Notes under the pieces: model-generated | Databases searched by the model: none | What the model was told of the DNA's origin: nothing | The model's input: only the letters and a program-made list of their open reading frames with translations | Made by a program: the position numbers and the translations under genes | Part shown: positions 42,688 to 50,206 of the stretch, in pieces | Layout of the letters: each line of letters starts with the position of its first letter | Position numbering within the stretch: position 1 is the stretch's first letter | Assembly: GCA_001917665.1 (NCBI GenBank) | Contig: MNEL01000033.1 | Location: 1 to 64,000 of the forward strand | Length of the DNA: 64,000 bases | Origin: Gemmatimonadetes bacterium 13_1_40CM_69_22 | Lineage (GTDB): Bacteria > Gemmatimonadota > Gemmatimonadetes > Gemmatimonadales > GWC2-71-9 | Direction: 5' to 3'

Positions 42688-43074
42688 ATGGAGCCACCCC
42701 TCCAAGAACAGCCCGTCGCATGGGCCCGCCTGCGAGTGGACGTCAACTGTGGTCTCCGACGCGGCGCGTGGTACCGAATCGTCCAGGTCGCTGGAAACGA
42801 CGCCGTGCTCGAGCTGACTCCCGAGCCGGTGCCGGTGCCTCGCCGCTTGCTCGAAACCGTGTTCCACCGGCCGTTTCGCTGGTCCGTGGTACCGCGTCCC
42901 CACGACGCCCTCAATGTGCCGAGCGACTGGGGCTCCAGCTACGCGGTGTGCCCGGTGTGTCGCACCCGCGCGCCCGTCGCCGGTCGCCCCGTCGACCTGC
43001 GCTGCCCGCGCTGCCACGGCGTCTTCGGCGTCGCGTGGGGCGAGCGGTACCTGGCGCCCGGCCGCGACGTCTGA
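42688..43074 (+). CDS. Zinc-ribbon protein, paralogue of the gene at 52163
   Basis: 128 residues. The C-terminal half holds CPVC...CPRC, a four-Cys zinc ribbon, in the frame YAVCPVCRTRAPV ... LRCPRCHGVFGVAW. The N-terminal half is NCGLRRGAWYRIVQVAGNDAVLEL and WSVVPRPHDALNVPSDWG. The gene at 52163 shares this whole layout. TAGGTA (42675-42680) ends 7 nt before ATG and there is no ribosome-binding site. Not matched to a family I know. A small DNA- or RNA-binding or adaptor protein is a reasonable guess. Confidence 0.7.
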   Translation: MEPPLQEQPVAWARLRVDVNCGLRRGAWYRIVQVAGNDAVLELTPEPVPVPRRLLETVFHRPFRWSVVPRPHDALNVPSDWGSSYAVCPVCRTRAPVAGRPVDLRCPRCHGVFGVAWGERYLAPGRDV

Positions 43075-43139
43075 CGGCCAGTCTACCCCCACCTCCGTCC
43101 CACTCAGCCAGGCAGCCGGTTCACACGTAGTCCCGTAGA

Positions 43140-43162
43140 GCGCTCGGCGTTGTCGCGAGCGC
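43140..43162 (+). terminator. Stem-loop after the zinc-ribbon gene
   Basis: GCGCTCG / CGAGCGC with a 9-nt loop, 66 bp after the stop, without a T-run. It may terminate weakly. Confidence 0.3.
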
Positions 43163-43184
43163 GAACCTTCCCTGCGTGAGGAGG

Positions 43185-43212
43185 TTGCCAGTGGACAAGA
43201 CGAGGCTACCTT
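43185..43212 (+). promoter_or_regulatory. Promoter-like TTGCCA-N16-TACCTT in a gene-free spacer
   Basis: TTGCCA (43185-43190) and TACCTT (43207-43212, inside GGCTACCTT). The spacer 43075-43298 carries no plus-strand gene after it; a transcript from here would run antisense into the amidohydrolase 3' end. A 13-codon frame (43191-43232) with GAGGAGG 7 nt upstream overlaps it; I do not call it as a gene. Confidence 0.25.
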
Positions 43213-43298
43213 CAGGGCGTCCAATCAAGTGACGCCGCGACACCCAAGTGGTTTTTCAGCACCCTGCTAGACCACGCGTCCCTGTTGCAGCACCCCGA

Positions 43299-45047
43299 TT
43301 ACCGATACTCGAGCTCGCGCCGCGTGTAGATCTCGCCGCTCCGGGCGACCAGGGCGATGCGACGCACGTTACGGATGTCGGCGAGCGGATCGGCATCCAG
43401 CACTACGAGGTCCGCGACGGCGCCTGCGGTGAGCGTGCCTGCGCTGTCGAGGGCGGCGCCGGCCGCACGCGCCGCGTTGCGGGTCGCCGCCAGCAGGACG
43501 TCCACCGGTCTGAGCCCCGCCGCCTGCATCGCCTCGAGCTCCGCGAACACCGCAGCGCCATGTAGCGTGAGCGGGTTGCCGGCGTCTGTGCCGAGCGCCA
43601 CCGGAATCCCGGCGTCGTGCACGCGCTTGAGGTTCGCCAGCCCCTGGGCCAGCGTGCGCGCCGTGCGGGCGGACCGCTCTGCGACCGCGGCGGCGCCGAG
43701 GCGCTGCGCCGGGGCCACCGTGTCGGTCGCCAGGGCTTTGGCGCGAGTCGCCGGGTCGACGCATGCGAGTGGCTGAAGGTCTCGCTCGAACCGGCGCGCC
43801 GCCACCTGGCGGTAGCCGTCGGGCACCGTGAGCGTCGGCACGTAGATCGTTCCCCCGCGTCGCGCGAGCGTGAGGAACTCGTCGTCCACCGGCCCCGACC
43901 AGACCGAGTGCACCAGCACCCGCGCCCCGGCCTGCATCGCGTCCTTCGCCTCCCACAACCCGGTAGCGTGCACGATGAGCGGCAGCCCGACTTGGCGCGC
44001 CTCGTCCCCTGCGGCGTGCACCAATGCGGAGACCCGGGCCGTGTCGGGAGGCTGGGGCGGCATGATGTACCACACCTTGACCGCCGCGGCACCCCAGGCC
44101 CTGTGGGCGCGCACCGCCGCGCGCACCGCGGTCTCATCCGACATGTAAATGAACTGGCGCTGATCGGGGAGGTTGAGCCAGAAGTCGATCGTCGAGAGCA
44201 GCGGACCCGCGGCCACGACGCGCGGAGCGGTGGTGCTGCGGGCGGTCCGCTCCTGGAGCTCGAGCGTCCATGGGTAGCCGCCCACGTCGAACACCGCGGT
44301 GACGCCGCTGCAGAGGTAGGAGCGGTAGAAGCGCTCCGGCGTTGCGTGCAGCTCCGCTTCGACCTGCTCGTAGGGGTAGCGGTCTCGCAGGTCCAGCGCA
44401 TCGGGTCGCCCGTCCACCCAGCCGGTCTGGGAGAAGTGCACGTGAGCGTCGATCAGTCCCGGGATGATCCATTTCCCGGTGGCGCTCACGGTGTCGGCAT
44501 CGGCCGGCACGGGACAGGCGGCGCGCGATCCCGCGCAGGCGATCCGGCCGCCCCGCATCACGACCACGGCGTTGGCGAGCGGAGCAGCGCCCGTGCCGTC
44601 CACGAGCGTACCGCCGACGAGCGCCATCGCAGGGGGTGGCACGTTCGCCGTGGGGAACGCCGTCGTGACGGCCACCCTCCAGCCGGCAGGGGTGCGCACG
44701 AAGACGCGCTCGCTCACGCCTCGGGCGCTCCCGCTCGAATCCACCACGCGGTAGCGGTACACGCCGTAGGCGACGTCGGGCGACACAGGGACGAGGCGCA
44801 GGTGCGTCGCGACCAGCGTGTCCGGCCACCCGGCGCCCGTGCCGCGTGCGAAGTCGTCATAGCCCTGTCGCAGCCCGTCGGGCCCCACCCGCGCGAGCGC
44901 CGGAGTGTGGAGGTAGCGCGAGAGATATGCGGCGCGGTCACGCGCGTGGATCGCCGCGATGTTGGCGCGGAACGCGTCGAGCGGCGTATCCTGTGCCGCC
45001 AGGCGGGTGGCGGTAACGAGCAGGGTCACCAGGGTGAAGCGACTCAT
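43299..45047 (-). CDS. Exported amidohydrolase with N-terminal SnoaL/DUF4440-like domain
   Basis: 582 residues. Signal peptide FTLVTLLVTATRLAAQ. Residues ~20-115 (LDAFRANIAAIHARDRAAYLSRYLHTPALARVGPDG ... VRTPAGWRVAVTTAF) look like a SnoaL-like/DUF4440 domain. Then a composite amidohydrolase: VVVMRGGRIACAG, the metal motif IDAHVHFSQ, VKVWYIM (Lys), VHATGLWEAKDAMQAGARVLVHS (two His), and GTDAGNPLTLHGAAVFAE (catalytic Asp). Imidazolonepropionase/prolidase-like branch; substrate unknown. ATG 45047 begins the signal peptide. The start lies 8 nt after the DUF445 stop, so the two may be co-transcribed. Confidence 0.85.
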   Translation of the reverse strand: MSRFTLVTLLVTATRLAAQDTPLDAFRANIAAIHARDRAAYLSRYLHTPALARVGPDGLRQGYDDFARGTGAGWPDTLVATHLRLVPVSPDVAYGVYRYRVVDSSGSARGVSERVFVRTPAGWRVAVTTAFPTANVPPPAMALVGGTLVDGTGAAPLANAVVVMRGGRIACAGSRAACPVPADADTVSATGKWIIPGLIDAHVHFSQTGWVDGRPDALDLRDRYPYEQVEAELHATPERFYRSYLCSGVTAVFDVGGYPWTLELQERTARSTTAPRVVAAGPLLSTIDFWLNLPDQRQFIYMSDETAVRAAVRAHRAWGAAAVKVWYIMPPQPPDTARVSALVHAAGDEARQVGLPLIVHATGLWEAKDAMQAGARVLVHSVWSGPVDDEFLTLARRGGTIYVPTLTVPDGYRQVAARRFERDLQPLACVDPATRAKALATDTVAPAQRLGAAAVAERSARTARTLAQGLANLKRVHDAGIPVALGTDAGNPLTLHGAAVFAELEAMQAAGLRPVDVLLAATRNAARAAGAALDSAGTLTAGAVADLVVLDADPLADIRNVRRIALVARSGEIYTRRELEYR

Positions 45048-45054
45048 AGGCTTC

Positions 45055-46323
45055 TCAGTGCCAGAGGTGGTAGAGCGTATAGATCGCCAGGCCAACCAGG
45101 CCGCCCACCAACGTCCCGTTGATCCGGACGAACTGCAAGTCACGTCCGACCGCCAGCTCGAACCGTCGGGAGGTCGCCTCCGGGTCCCAGCCCGCCACCG
45201 TCTGGGCGATGAAGTCCCCGATCTCCTGTCGGTACTGCTCGACGACCGATACCGTCAGATCGATCACCAGCGCGTCGATTTCCTCGAGCAGCGCGCTATT
45301 GGCGGCCACGGCGGCGCCGAACGCGCTGATCCCCTGCTCGAGCGGACGCGGCGCTGTCGCGCTCGCCTGCGTGGCGTAGGTCACGATGGCACGACGCGTC
45401 GTCTCCCACAACCGGGCCGACAGCTCGGCCGCGCCCGGCTCGGCGAGCCAGTCTTGCTTCATGGCTTCGGTGCGCGCGATGGCCTCGGGTGAATGCTCCA
45501 GCCGGTCGATGAGGTCGCGCAGCGCGGCGTCGAACGTCGCCCGCAGCGGATGCCCGGGGTGGGTCGCGATCTGGCGCAGCAACCGCTCGATCGCCCCGAC
45601 GATCCGCTCGTAGATCTTCTCGTCCACGACGCCCGGGACCCACCACGGGCTCTCGGCGCGGACCTGGTCCCGGATCAGATCGCGGTTGTCGTGCACCGCC
45701 TGTGCCGCGAGCCGGACGGCTTCGCTCAACAGCTCCTGATGCCCATCGGCCACGAGCAGGAGCGAGAGCGTCTTGCCAAGCGCGGGGGCCACTCGGGTCG
45801 CGCGCAAGCGGGCGCTCACCACCTGGTGCACCAGCCGGCGCATCTCGTCGTCCGGCAGCGCCTCGAGCGTCTTGGCGACGCCGCTCGCTACATGCAGGGC
45901 CACCCGGCGGGCGTTCTCGGGCTGGCTGAGCCAGCGCGCGGCGCGCTCGGCGAGGTGCATCGTCTGGAGCTTGGCGGCGATCACGTCGCGGGACAGGAAG
46001 TGGTTTTGCACGAAGTTCCCGAGGATGCGGCCGATGCGCTCTTTTCGGGTCGCCACGATCGCCGTGTGGGGGATCGGCAGACCGAGGGGCCGGCGGAACA
46101 ACGCCGTGACGGCGAACCAGTCGGCGAGGCCGCCGACGAGCGAAGCCTCCGCGGTGGCGCGCACGTAGCCGAGCCAGGGGTACCGGCTCTCGAACGCGGT
46201 CGCCGCGCCGAACACCGCCCCCGCCAGGGCCAAGAGTCCGGTAGCTCGCCGCTTCATCGCGTCGAGCTGGGCTTGCCGCACGGCGTCGTCGGGGCGCGAC
46301 CAGACGGGGGTTGGGACCGTCAT
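45055..46323 (-). CDS. DUF445 family membrane protein
   Basis: 422 residues. Typical DUF445 start: KRRATGLLALAGAVFGAATAFES, then VGGLADWFAVTALFRRPLGLPIPHTAI and RKERIGRILGNFVQNHFLS. A long cytoplasmic helical region follows, and the C-terminus has one hydrophobic helix (GGLVGLAIYTLYHLW). The family is found in many bacteria without firm function. ATG 46323 chosen. Divergent from the GNAT remnant. Confidence 0.85.
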   Translation of the reverse strand: MTVPTPVWSRPDDAVRQAQLDAMKRRATGLLALAGAVFGAATAFESRYPWLGYVRATAEASLVGGLADWFAVTALFRRPLGLPIPHTAIVATRKERIGRILGNFVQNHFLSRDVIAAKLQTMHLAERAARWLSQPENARRVALHVASGVAKTLEALPDDEMRRLVHQVVSARLRATRVAPALGKTLSLLLVADGHQELLSEAVRLAAQAVHDNRDLIRDQVRAESPWWVPGVVDEKIYERIVGAIERLLRQIATHPGHPLRATFDAALRDLIDRLEHSPEAIARTEAMKQDWLAEPGAAELSARLWETTRRAIVTYATQASATAPRPLEQGISAFGAAVAANSALLEEIDALVIDLTVSVVEQYRQEIGDFIAQTVAGWDPEATSRRFELAVGRDLQFVRINGTLVGGLVGLAIYTLYHLWH

Positions 46324-46328
46324 TCGAG

Positions 46329-46499
46329 ATGGGCAAGATAACCTGGAAGCCGGGAGCGTTCACGCCGCGGCTCGTCGACGAGTGCGTAGCCTGCGCCCGA
46401 CAGGTAGGTTACCGGAAGATCATGCTCTGGACGAACGAGCTGCTCCACGCCGCCCGGCATACCTACGAGAAGGCCGCCTTCTCGGAGCGGGGGTGGTGA
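46329..46499 (+). pseudogene. GNAT acetyltransferase fragment
   Basis: The short frame contains PRLVDECVACARQVGYRKIMLW followed by TNELLHAARHTYEKAAFSERGW and a stop. This is the C-terminal acetyl-CoA-binding helix and last strands of MarR-GNAT or GNAT proteins, which read RLVDECxxFARxAGYRxIxLWTxxxLxAARxxYExxGF. The ~90 residues before it are absent; upstream lies the divergent DUF445 gene. It also lacks the final strand. I read it as a decayed or recombined remnant. Its stop overlaps the GTG of the methyltransferase (GTGA). Confidence 0.7.
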
Positions 46500-47251
46500 C
46501 CGCGCCGCGCCGCTTTCAGGATCATTTCTCCGATGTCGCGGCCGCCTACGCGGCTCATCGGCCGACGTACCCCGCCGCCTTGGCGGATTTCCTTGCCGAG
46601 ACTGCTCCGCGGCGCGAGCTCGCCTGGGATGCCGGGTGCGGATCGGGCCAGCTCTCGGTGCTGCTGGCGGATCGCTTCGCGCGCGTGATCGCGACCGATG
46701 CAAGCCCCGAGCAAATCGCTCACGCAGCGCCACACCCGAACGTGGCATACGCGTGCGCGCCCGCGGAAGCGTGCGGGCTGCCCCAGCGTATCGCAGACCT
46801 CGCCGTGGCCGCGCAAGCCGCGCACTGGTTCGATCTCCCCGCTTACTACGCGGAGGTGAGGCGCGTCGGGCGACCCGGGTCGGTCGTCGCCCTGGTGACC
46901 TATGGGCTGGTACGCGTCGATCACGCGATCGATCGCCTGGTCGATCGCTTCTATGTGGAGGTCTTGGGCTCGTACTGGCCGCCCGAGCGGCGGCACGTCG
47001 CGGACGGCTACCGCTCGCTGCCGTTTCCCTTCGACGAAATCGTCACGCCGCATTGCGAGATCCAGGCAAGCTGGGCGCTTGCCGATCTGATCGGGTACTT
47101 GGAGACGTGGTCGGCGGTGTGGGCGCTGGAGCGGGCGGTGGGGCCTGCACCGTTCGAGGCGTTTCGGCGCGAGCTCGCCCACGCCTGGGGCGCCGACGCG
47201 ACAGCCCGGCCCGCCCGCTGGACGCTCGCGACCCGCGTCGGGCGGCTGTAG
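46496..47251 (+). CDS. Class I SAM-dependent methyltransferase
   Basis: 251 residues. RFQDHFSDVAAAYAAHRPTYP is the common start of a family of methyltransferase-like proteins; AWDAGCGSGQLSVLLADRF and VIATDASPEQIAHA form the SAM pocket, followed by DLAVAAQAAHWFDLPAYYAEVRRV. The layout fits the Methyltransf_11 family. Substrate unknown. GTG 46496 is chosen because it overlaps the fragment stop and has a purine-rich stretch upstream; upstream sequence belongs to the GNAT fragment in another frame. Confidence 0.85.
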   Translation: MTAPRRFQDHFSDVAAAYAAHRPTYPAALADFLAETAPRRELAWDAGCGSGQLSVLLADRFARVIATDASPEQIAHAAPHPNVAYACAPAEACGLPQRIADLAVAAQAAHWFDLPAYYAEVRRVGRPGSVVALVTYGLVRVDHAIDRLVDRFYVEVLGSYWPPERRHVADGYRSLPFPFDEIVTPHCEIQASWALADLIGYLETWSAVWALERAVGPAPFEAFRRELAHAWGADATARPARWTLATRVGRL

Positions 47252-47305
47252 ACGGAGGGTATTTGGACTGGACCAACGGCCTTCTCCTACTCTAGTTTTG
47301 CAGTC

Positions 47306-49591
47306 ATGACGCCCCGCAAACGCAGCGTCCCGTCATCCAACGCTCGCGACGTCGCGACGGAGCTCCGCGACAGCGACCAGGCCTTCCGCTTGATCGTGGA
47401 GAACGTGCAAGACTACGCGATCTTCATGCTCGACGTCGCCGGGCGGGTGAAGAGCTGGAACGTCGGCGCCCAGCGGATCAAGGGATACTCGGCCGAAGAG
47501 ATCATGGGGCAGCATTTTTCCCGCTTTTACGTTCCGGAGGACGTGCAGGCGCGGAAACCCGAACACGAGCTCCAGGTGGCCGCGGCGGAGGGGCGGTGCG
47601 AAGACGAGGGCTGGCGTGTGCGCCAGGATGGCTCCCGCTTCTGGGCGAACGTCGTCATCACCGCCTTGCGGAGCGCCGACGGCGCGCTGCTCGGCTTCGC
47701 GAAAGTCACGCGCGACCTGACCGGGCGCCACCGGGCGGAACAGGCTCTGCGGGAGACGGAAGAGCGGTTGCGGCTGCTGGTGGACGGCGGGAAGGAGTAT
47801 GCGCTGCTCATGCTCGATCCCGCAGGGCGGGTGGTGAGCTGGAACGCGGGGGCCGAGCGCATCGAGGGGTACTCGGTCCAGGAGATTCTTGGACAGCACA
47901 TTTCCCGGTTTTATCCGCCGCAGGATGTGCAGGCGAGCAAAGCAGAGCGGGGGCTGCAGGTAGCCGCGGCGGAGGGGCGGTGGGAAGACGAAGGGTGGCG
48001 AGTCCGCAAGGACGGCTCCCGCTTCTGGGCGAACGTCGTCATCACCGCCTTGCGGAGCACCGACGGCGCGCTGCTCGGTTTTGCCAAGCTCACCCGCGAC
48101 CTCACCGAGCGGCGCCGGACGGAAACGGCGCTACGGCAAAACGAGGAGCGGCTCCGCCTGATGGTGGAGAGTGTGAGGGATTACGCGATCCTCGCGCTCG
48201 ACCGCGAGGGACGAGTCATCAGCTGGAACACCGGTGCCGAACGGATCGAGGGATACCGTACGGAGGAGATTCTCGGCCGGCACTTCTCCCGCTTCTATCA
48301 GGCGGAGGACGTGGCCCAGGGAAAGCCGGAGTGGGAGCTCGAGCGGGCGGCCAGGGAAGGGCAGTTCGAAGACGAAGGGTGGCGGGTGCGCAAAGACGGC
48401 TCCCGCTTCTGGGCCAACGTGGTGATCACGCCGATCCGGGACGCCCAGGGCGTCCTGATGGGCTTCGCCAAGGTCACCAAGGATCTCACCGAGCGCCGGC
48501 GGGCCGAAGCGGAGCTACGCCGCCAGAAGGGGTTCATCGAGCAGCTGATCAACTCGAGCACGGACGGGATCCTGGCGTTCGACCGGGAGTCCCGCTGCAC
48601 CCTGTGGAGCGACGGCATGGCACGGATCAGCGGCCTGCGCGCCGAGGAAGTCTTGGGGCGGCCGGCGCTCGAGGTGTTCCCGTTCTTCAAGGACACCGGC
48701 GAGGACAAGCACTTCGCGGCGGCCTTCGAAGGCCGGACGGTCACTGCGGAAGGCGGCCGCTACAGCGCGCGCGAGCCCGCAGCCCGCTCCGTCTTCGAGG
48801 CGCAGTACTCACCACTTATCGGCGACAGCGGACAGATCGTGGGGGTACTGGCCATCGTGCGGGACGTGACCGAGCGGAAGCGTGTCGAGCAGGAGCTCGC
48901 CCGGTCCAACGCCGAGCTCGAGAAGTTCAGCTATTCCGTCTCGCACGATCTCCGCGCGCCGTTGCGCGCCATCGACGGATTTGCCCGGGCGTTGCACGAG
49001 GACCATGGGTCGAACCTCAACGCCGACGGTCAGCGTCTGCTGGGGGTGATCCGCGACAGCGCCCAGCGCATGGGTCAGCTCATCGATGCGCTGCTCAACT
49101 TCTCACGCGTAGGCCGGCAGCCCCTGGTCACGACGTCCGTCGACCTCACGGCGCTGGCGGAGTCGGTCGTGGACGAGCTGCGGCGCACCGCCAACGGCGT
49201 TGCCGTGGAAGTCACCCTCCACCCCTTGCCCACGGTCGCTGGGGACGCGACGCTGTTGCGCCTGGTGCTCGCCAATCTTCTCGGCAACGCCTTCAAGTTC
49301 AGCCGCAATCGCTCGCATCCGCGGGTCGAAATCGGGGCGCGGCGGGAGGGAAGTGAAGTCACCTGCTACGTGAAGGACAACGGCGCCGGATTCGACATGC
49401 GCTTCAAGGACAAACTGTTCGGCGTGTTCCAGCGGCTGCACCACGTGGAGGAGTTCGAGGGGACCGGAATCGGGCTCGCCCTCGCCCAGCGCATCATCGA
49501 TCGCCACGGCGGGCGGATCTGGGCGGAGGGAAAGTTGAACGAAGGCGCGACCTTCTCCTTCTCCCTTCCCAAGGCGGCGCCCACCGCCTAG
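47306..49591 (+). CDS. Four-PAS sensor histidine kinase
   Basis: 761 residues, no membrane helix. Three near-identical PAS/PAC units repeat with a period of 128 residues (YAIFMLDVAGRVKSWNVGAQRIKGYS at ~33 and equivalents), each with EDEGWRVRxDGSRFWANVVIT and GFAKVTxDLTxRxRAE. A fourth, divergent PAS starts near LINSSTDGILAFDRES. The HisKA H-box is SYSVSHDLRAPLRAI, then NLLGNAFKFS, DNGAGFD and GTGIGLALAQRIIDRHGG. All kinase motifs intact. The internal repeats suggest recent tandem duplication. No partner regulator is adjacent; the NarL-type gene at 54.9 kb is 5 kb away. Confidence 0.88.
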   Translation: MTPRKRSVPSSNARDVATELRDSDQAFRLIVENVQDYAIFMLDVAGRVKSWNVGAQRIKGYSAEEIMGQHFSRFYVPEDVQARKPEHELQVAAAEGRCEDEGWRVRQDGSRFWANVVITALRSADGALLGFAKVTRDLTGRHRAEQALRETEERLRLLVDGGKEYALLMLDPAGRVVSWNAGAERIEGYSVQEILGQHISRFYPPQDVQASKAERGLQVAAAEGRWEDEGWRVRKDGSRFWANVVITALRSTDGALLGFAKLTRDLTERRRTETALRQNEERLRLMVESVRDYAILALDREGRVISWNTGAERIEGYRTEEILGRHFSRFYQAEDVAQGKPEWELERAAREGQFEDEGWRVRKDGSRFWANVVITPIRDAQGVLMGFAKVTKDLTERRRAEAELRRQKGFIEQLINSSTDGILAFDRESRCTLWSDGMARISGLRAEEVLGRPALEVFPFFKDTGEDKHFAAAFEGRTVTAEGGRYSAREPAARSVFEAQYSPLIGDSGQIVGVLAIVRDVTERKRVEQELARSNAELEKFSYSVSHDLRAPLRAIDGFARALHEDHGSNLNADGQRLLGVIRDSAQRMGQLIDALLNFSRVGRQPLVTTSVDLTALAESVVDELRRTANGVAVEVTLHPLPTVAGDATLLRLVLANLLGNAFKFSRNRSHPRVEIGARREGSEVTCYVKDNGAGFDMRFKDKLFGVFQRLHHVEEFEGTGIGLALAQRIIDRHGGRIWAEGKLNEGATFSFSLPKAAPTA
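47630..48462 (+). repeat. In-frame tandem PAS repeats, period 384 bp
   Basis: A block beginning GGCTCCCGCTTCTGGG occurs at 47630, 48014 and 48398, exactly 384 bp apart. The first two copies agree over ~65 nt with one mismatch, the third has diverged further. Confidence 0.85.
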
Positions 49592-49594
49592 TAT
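49589..49594 (+). promoter_or_regulatory. -10 box before the chorismate mutase leader
   Basis: TAGTAT (49589-49594, sharing the kinase stop codon) is 8 nt before GTG 49603. TTCCCA (49566-49571) is a weak -35 at 17 nt. Matches the leaderless pattern of other genes here. Confidence 0.35.
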
Positions 49595-49602
49595 TCGTCC
49601 CC

Positions 49603-49698
49603 GTGACTCTGCACCACGCGGCCTCGACGCGATTTGCGTTTTACCGCTGCAACGACCCCCGGGAGCGGTGGGCGCGTGTGTGTGATCAGCTGACGTAG
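49603..49698 (+). CDS. Candidate leader peptide for chorismate mutase attenuation
   Basis: A 31-codon frame from GTG 49603 to TAG 49696-49698, too short for routine gene calling. It encodes RFAFYR near its middle: codons TTT (49633), TTT (49639) and TAC (49642), i.e. Phe, Phe, Tyr. A Trp codon follows at 49669. The Phe/Tyr codons sit exactly on strand 1 of the predicted RNA hairpins, as in pheA-type leaders, and downstream the first gene is a chorismate mutase, the branch-point enzyme toward Phe and Tyr. No ribosome-binding site; the TAGTAT box upstream suggests a leaderless start. Inferred, not proven. Confidence 0.55.
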   Translation: MTLHHAASTRFAFYRCNDPRERWARVCDQLT

Positions 49699-49754
49699 CC
49701 ACAGGTCACCCCGATGTCGTTCCGGCTCCCGAGCATGGCGGGGGCATTTTTTTT
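49642..49754 (+). promoter_or_regulatory. Aromatic amino acid attenuator (alternative RNA hairpins)
   Basis: Four segments can pair as in classical attenuators. Segment 1, TACCGCT (49642-49648), pairs with segment 2, AGCGGTG (49664-49670). Segment 2, CGGGAGC (49660-49666) plus GG, pairs exactly with segment 3, GCTCCCG (49725-49731). Segment 3 also pairs with segment 4, CGGGGGC (49739-49745), forming a terminator followed by eight T residues. 2:3 and 3:4 are mutually exclusive. A ribosome stalled at the Phe/Tyr codons would cover segment 1 and free segment 2, giving readthrough; a ribosome reaching the stop would cover segment 2 and allow termination. Confidence 0.6.
49725..49754 (+). terminator. 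Intrinsic terminator before chorismate mutase
   Basis: GCTCCCG, a 7-nt loop, CGGGGGC (one G-T pair), then A and eight T residues. It lies 134 nt after the kinase stop and 27 nt before the chorismate mutase start, in the position of an attenuator. Confidence 0.8.
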
Positions 49755-49780
49755 ACCAGTGAAGTGAATGGAGACGAGTG

Positions 49781-50104
49781 ATGGCGCCTTCCCTGGCCAC
49801 CCCGCGGCGATCGCCGCCGACGCACCCCAGCGAGATCGAGCGCTGGCGTGAGGAAATCGACCACGTGGACCGCGTGCTGGTGCGCCTGCTGAACCTGCGG
49901 GCGCGCCTCGCCCTCAAGATCGCGGGGTCGAAGCGCGCCGCGGGGCTCCCACTGCACGCCCCGGCGCGCGAACGGGACGTACTCGCCAACGTCGCCGCAG
50001 CGAACCTCGGCCCGCTGGATGGGCCGGCGGTGCAAGCAGTGTTCCGACGCATCGTCCGCGAATCGCGGCGCCTGGAGGAGGATCAGTTCAGGACGCCACA
50101 GTGA
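49781..50104 (+). CDS. Chorismate mutase, AroQ class
   Basis: 107 residues forming the all-helical AroQ fold: REEIDHVDRVLVRLLNLRARLALKIAGSKRAAGLP, then PARERDVLANV and VFRRIVRESRRLEEDQ. The Arg of NLRARLA, the Lys of AGSK, and the RER near residue 65 correspond to the substrate-binding Arg/Lys set of monofunctional chorismate mutases. It converts chorismate to prephenate, the precursor of Phe and Tyr. No fused dehydratase or dehydrogenase domain. ATG 49781 has GGAGAC 5-10 nt upstream. Position just behind the attenuator implies control by Phe/Tyr supply. Confidence 0.85.
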   Translation: MAPSLATPRRSPPTHPSEIERWREEIDHVDRVLVRLLNLRARLALKIAGSKRAAGLPLHAPARERDVLANVAAANLGPLDGPAVQAVFRRIVRESRRLEEDQFRTPQ

Positions 50105-50191
50105 TCCGCAGGTATCCGGGTCGAGGGCCGCGACGTCGCAGCTCGCGGGCTCGAGCGGCGCAGAGCCTAGTACGCCGAGGCGTGTCGAGTT

Positions 50192-50197
50192 TAGATT
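50192..50197 (+). promoter_or_regulatory. -10 box for a leaderless ABC exporter transcript
   Basis: TAGATT ends 9 nt before ATG 50207, in the 102-bp spacer after chorismate mutase. There is no ribosome-binding site and no convincing -35. Confidence 0.35.
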
Positions 50198-50206
50198 CCC
50201 ACGCCT

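Noticed and set aside
43191-43232. 13-codon gene with ideal GAGGAGG ribosome-binding site
   Set aside because: No similarity or partner gene, and a promoter-like TTGCCA-TACCTT overlaps the same bases; likely coincidence.
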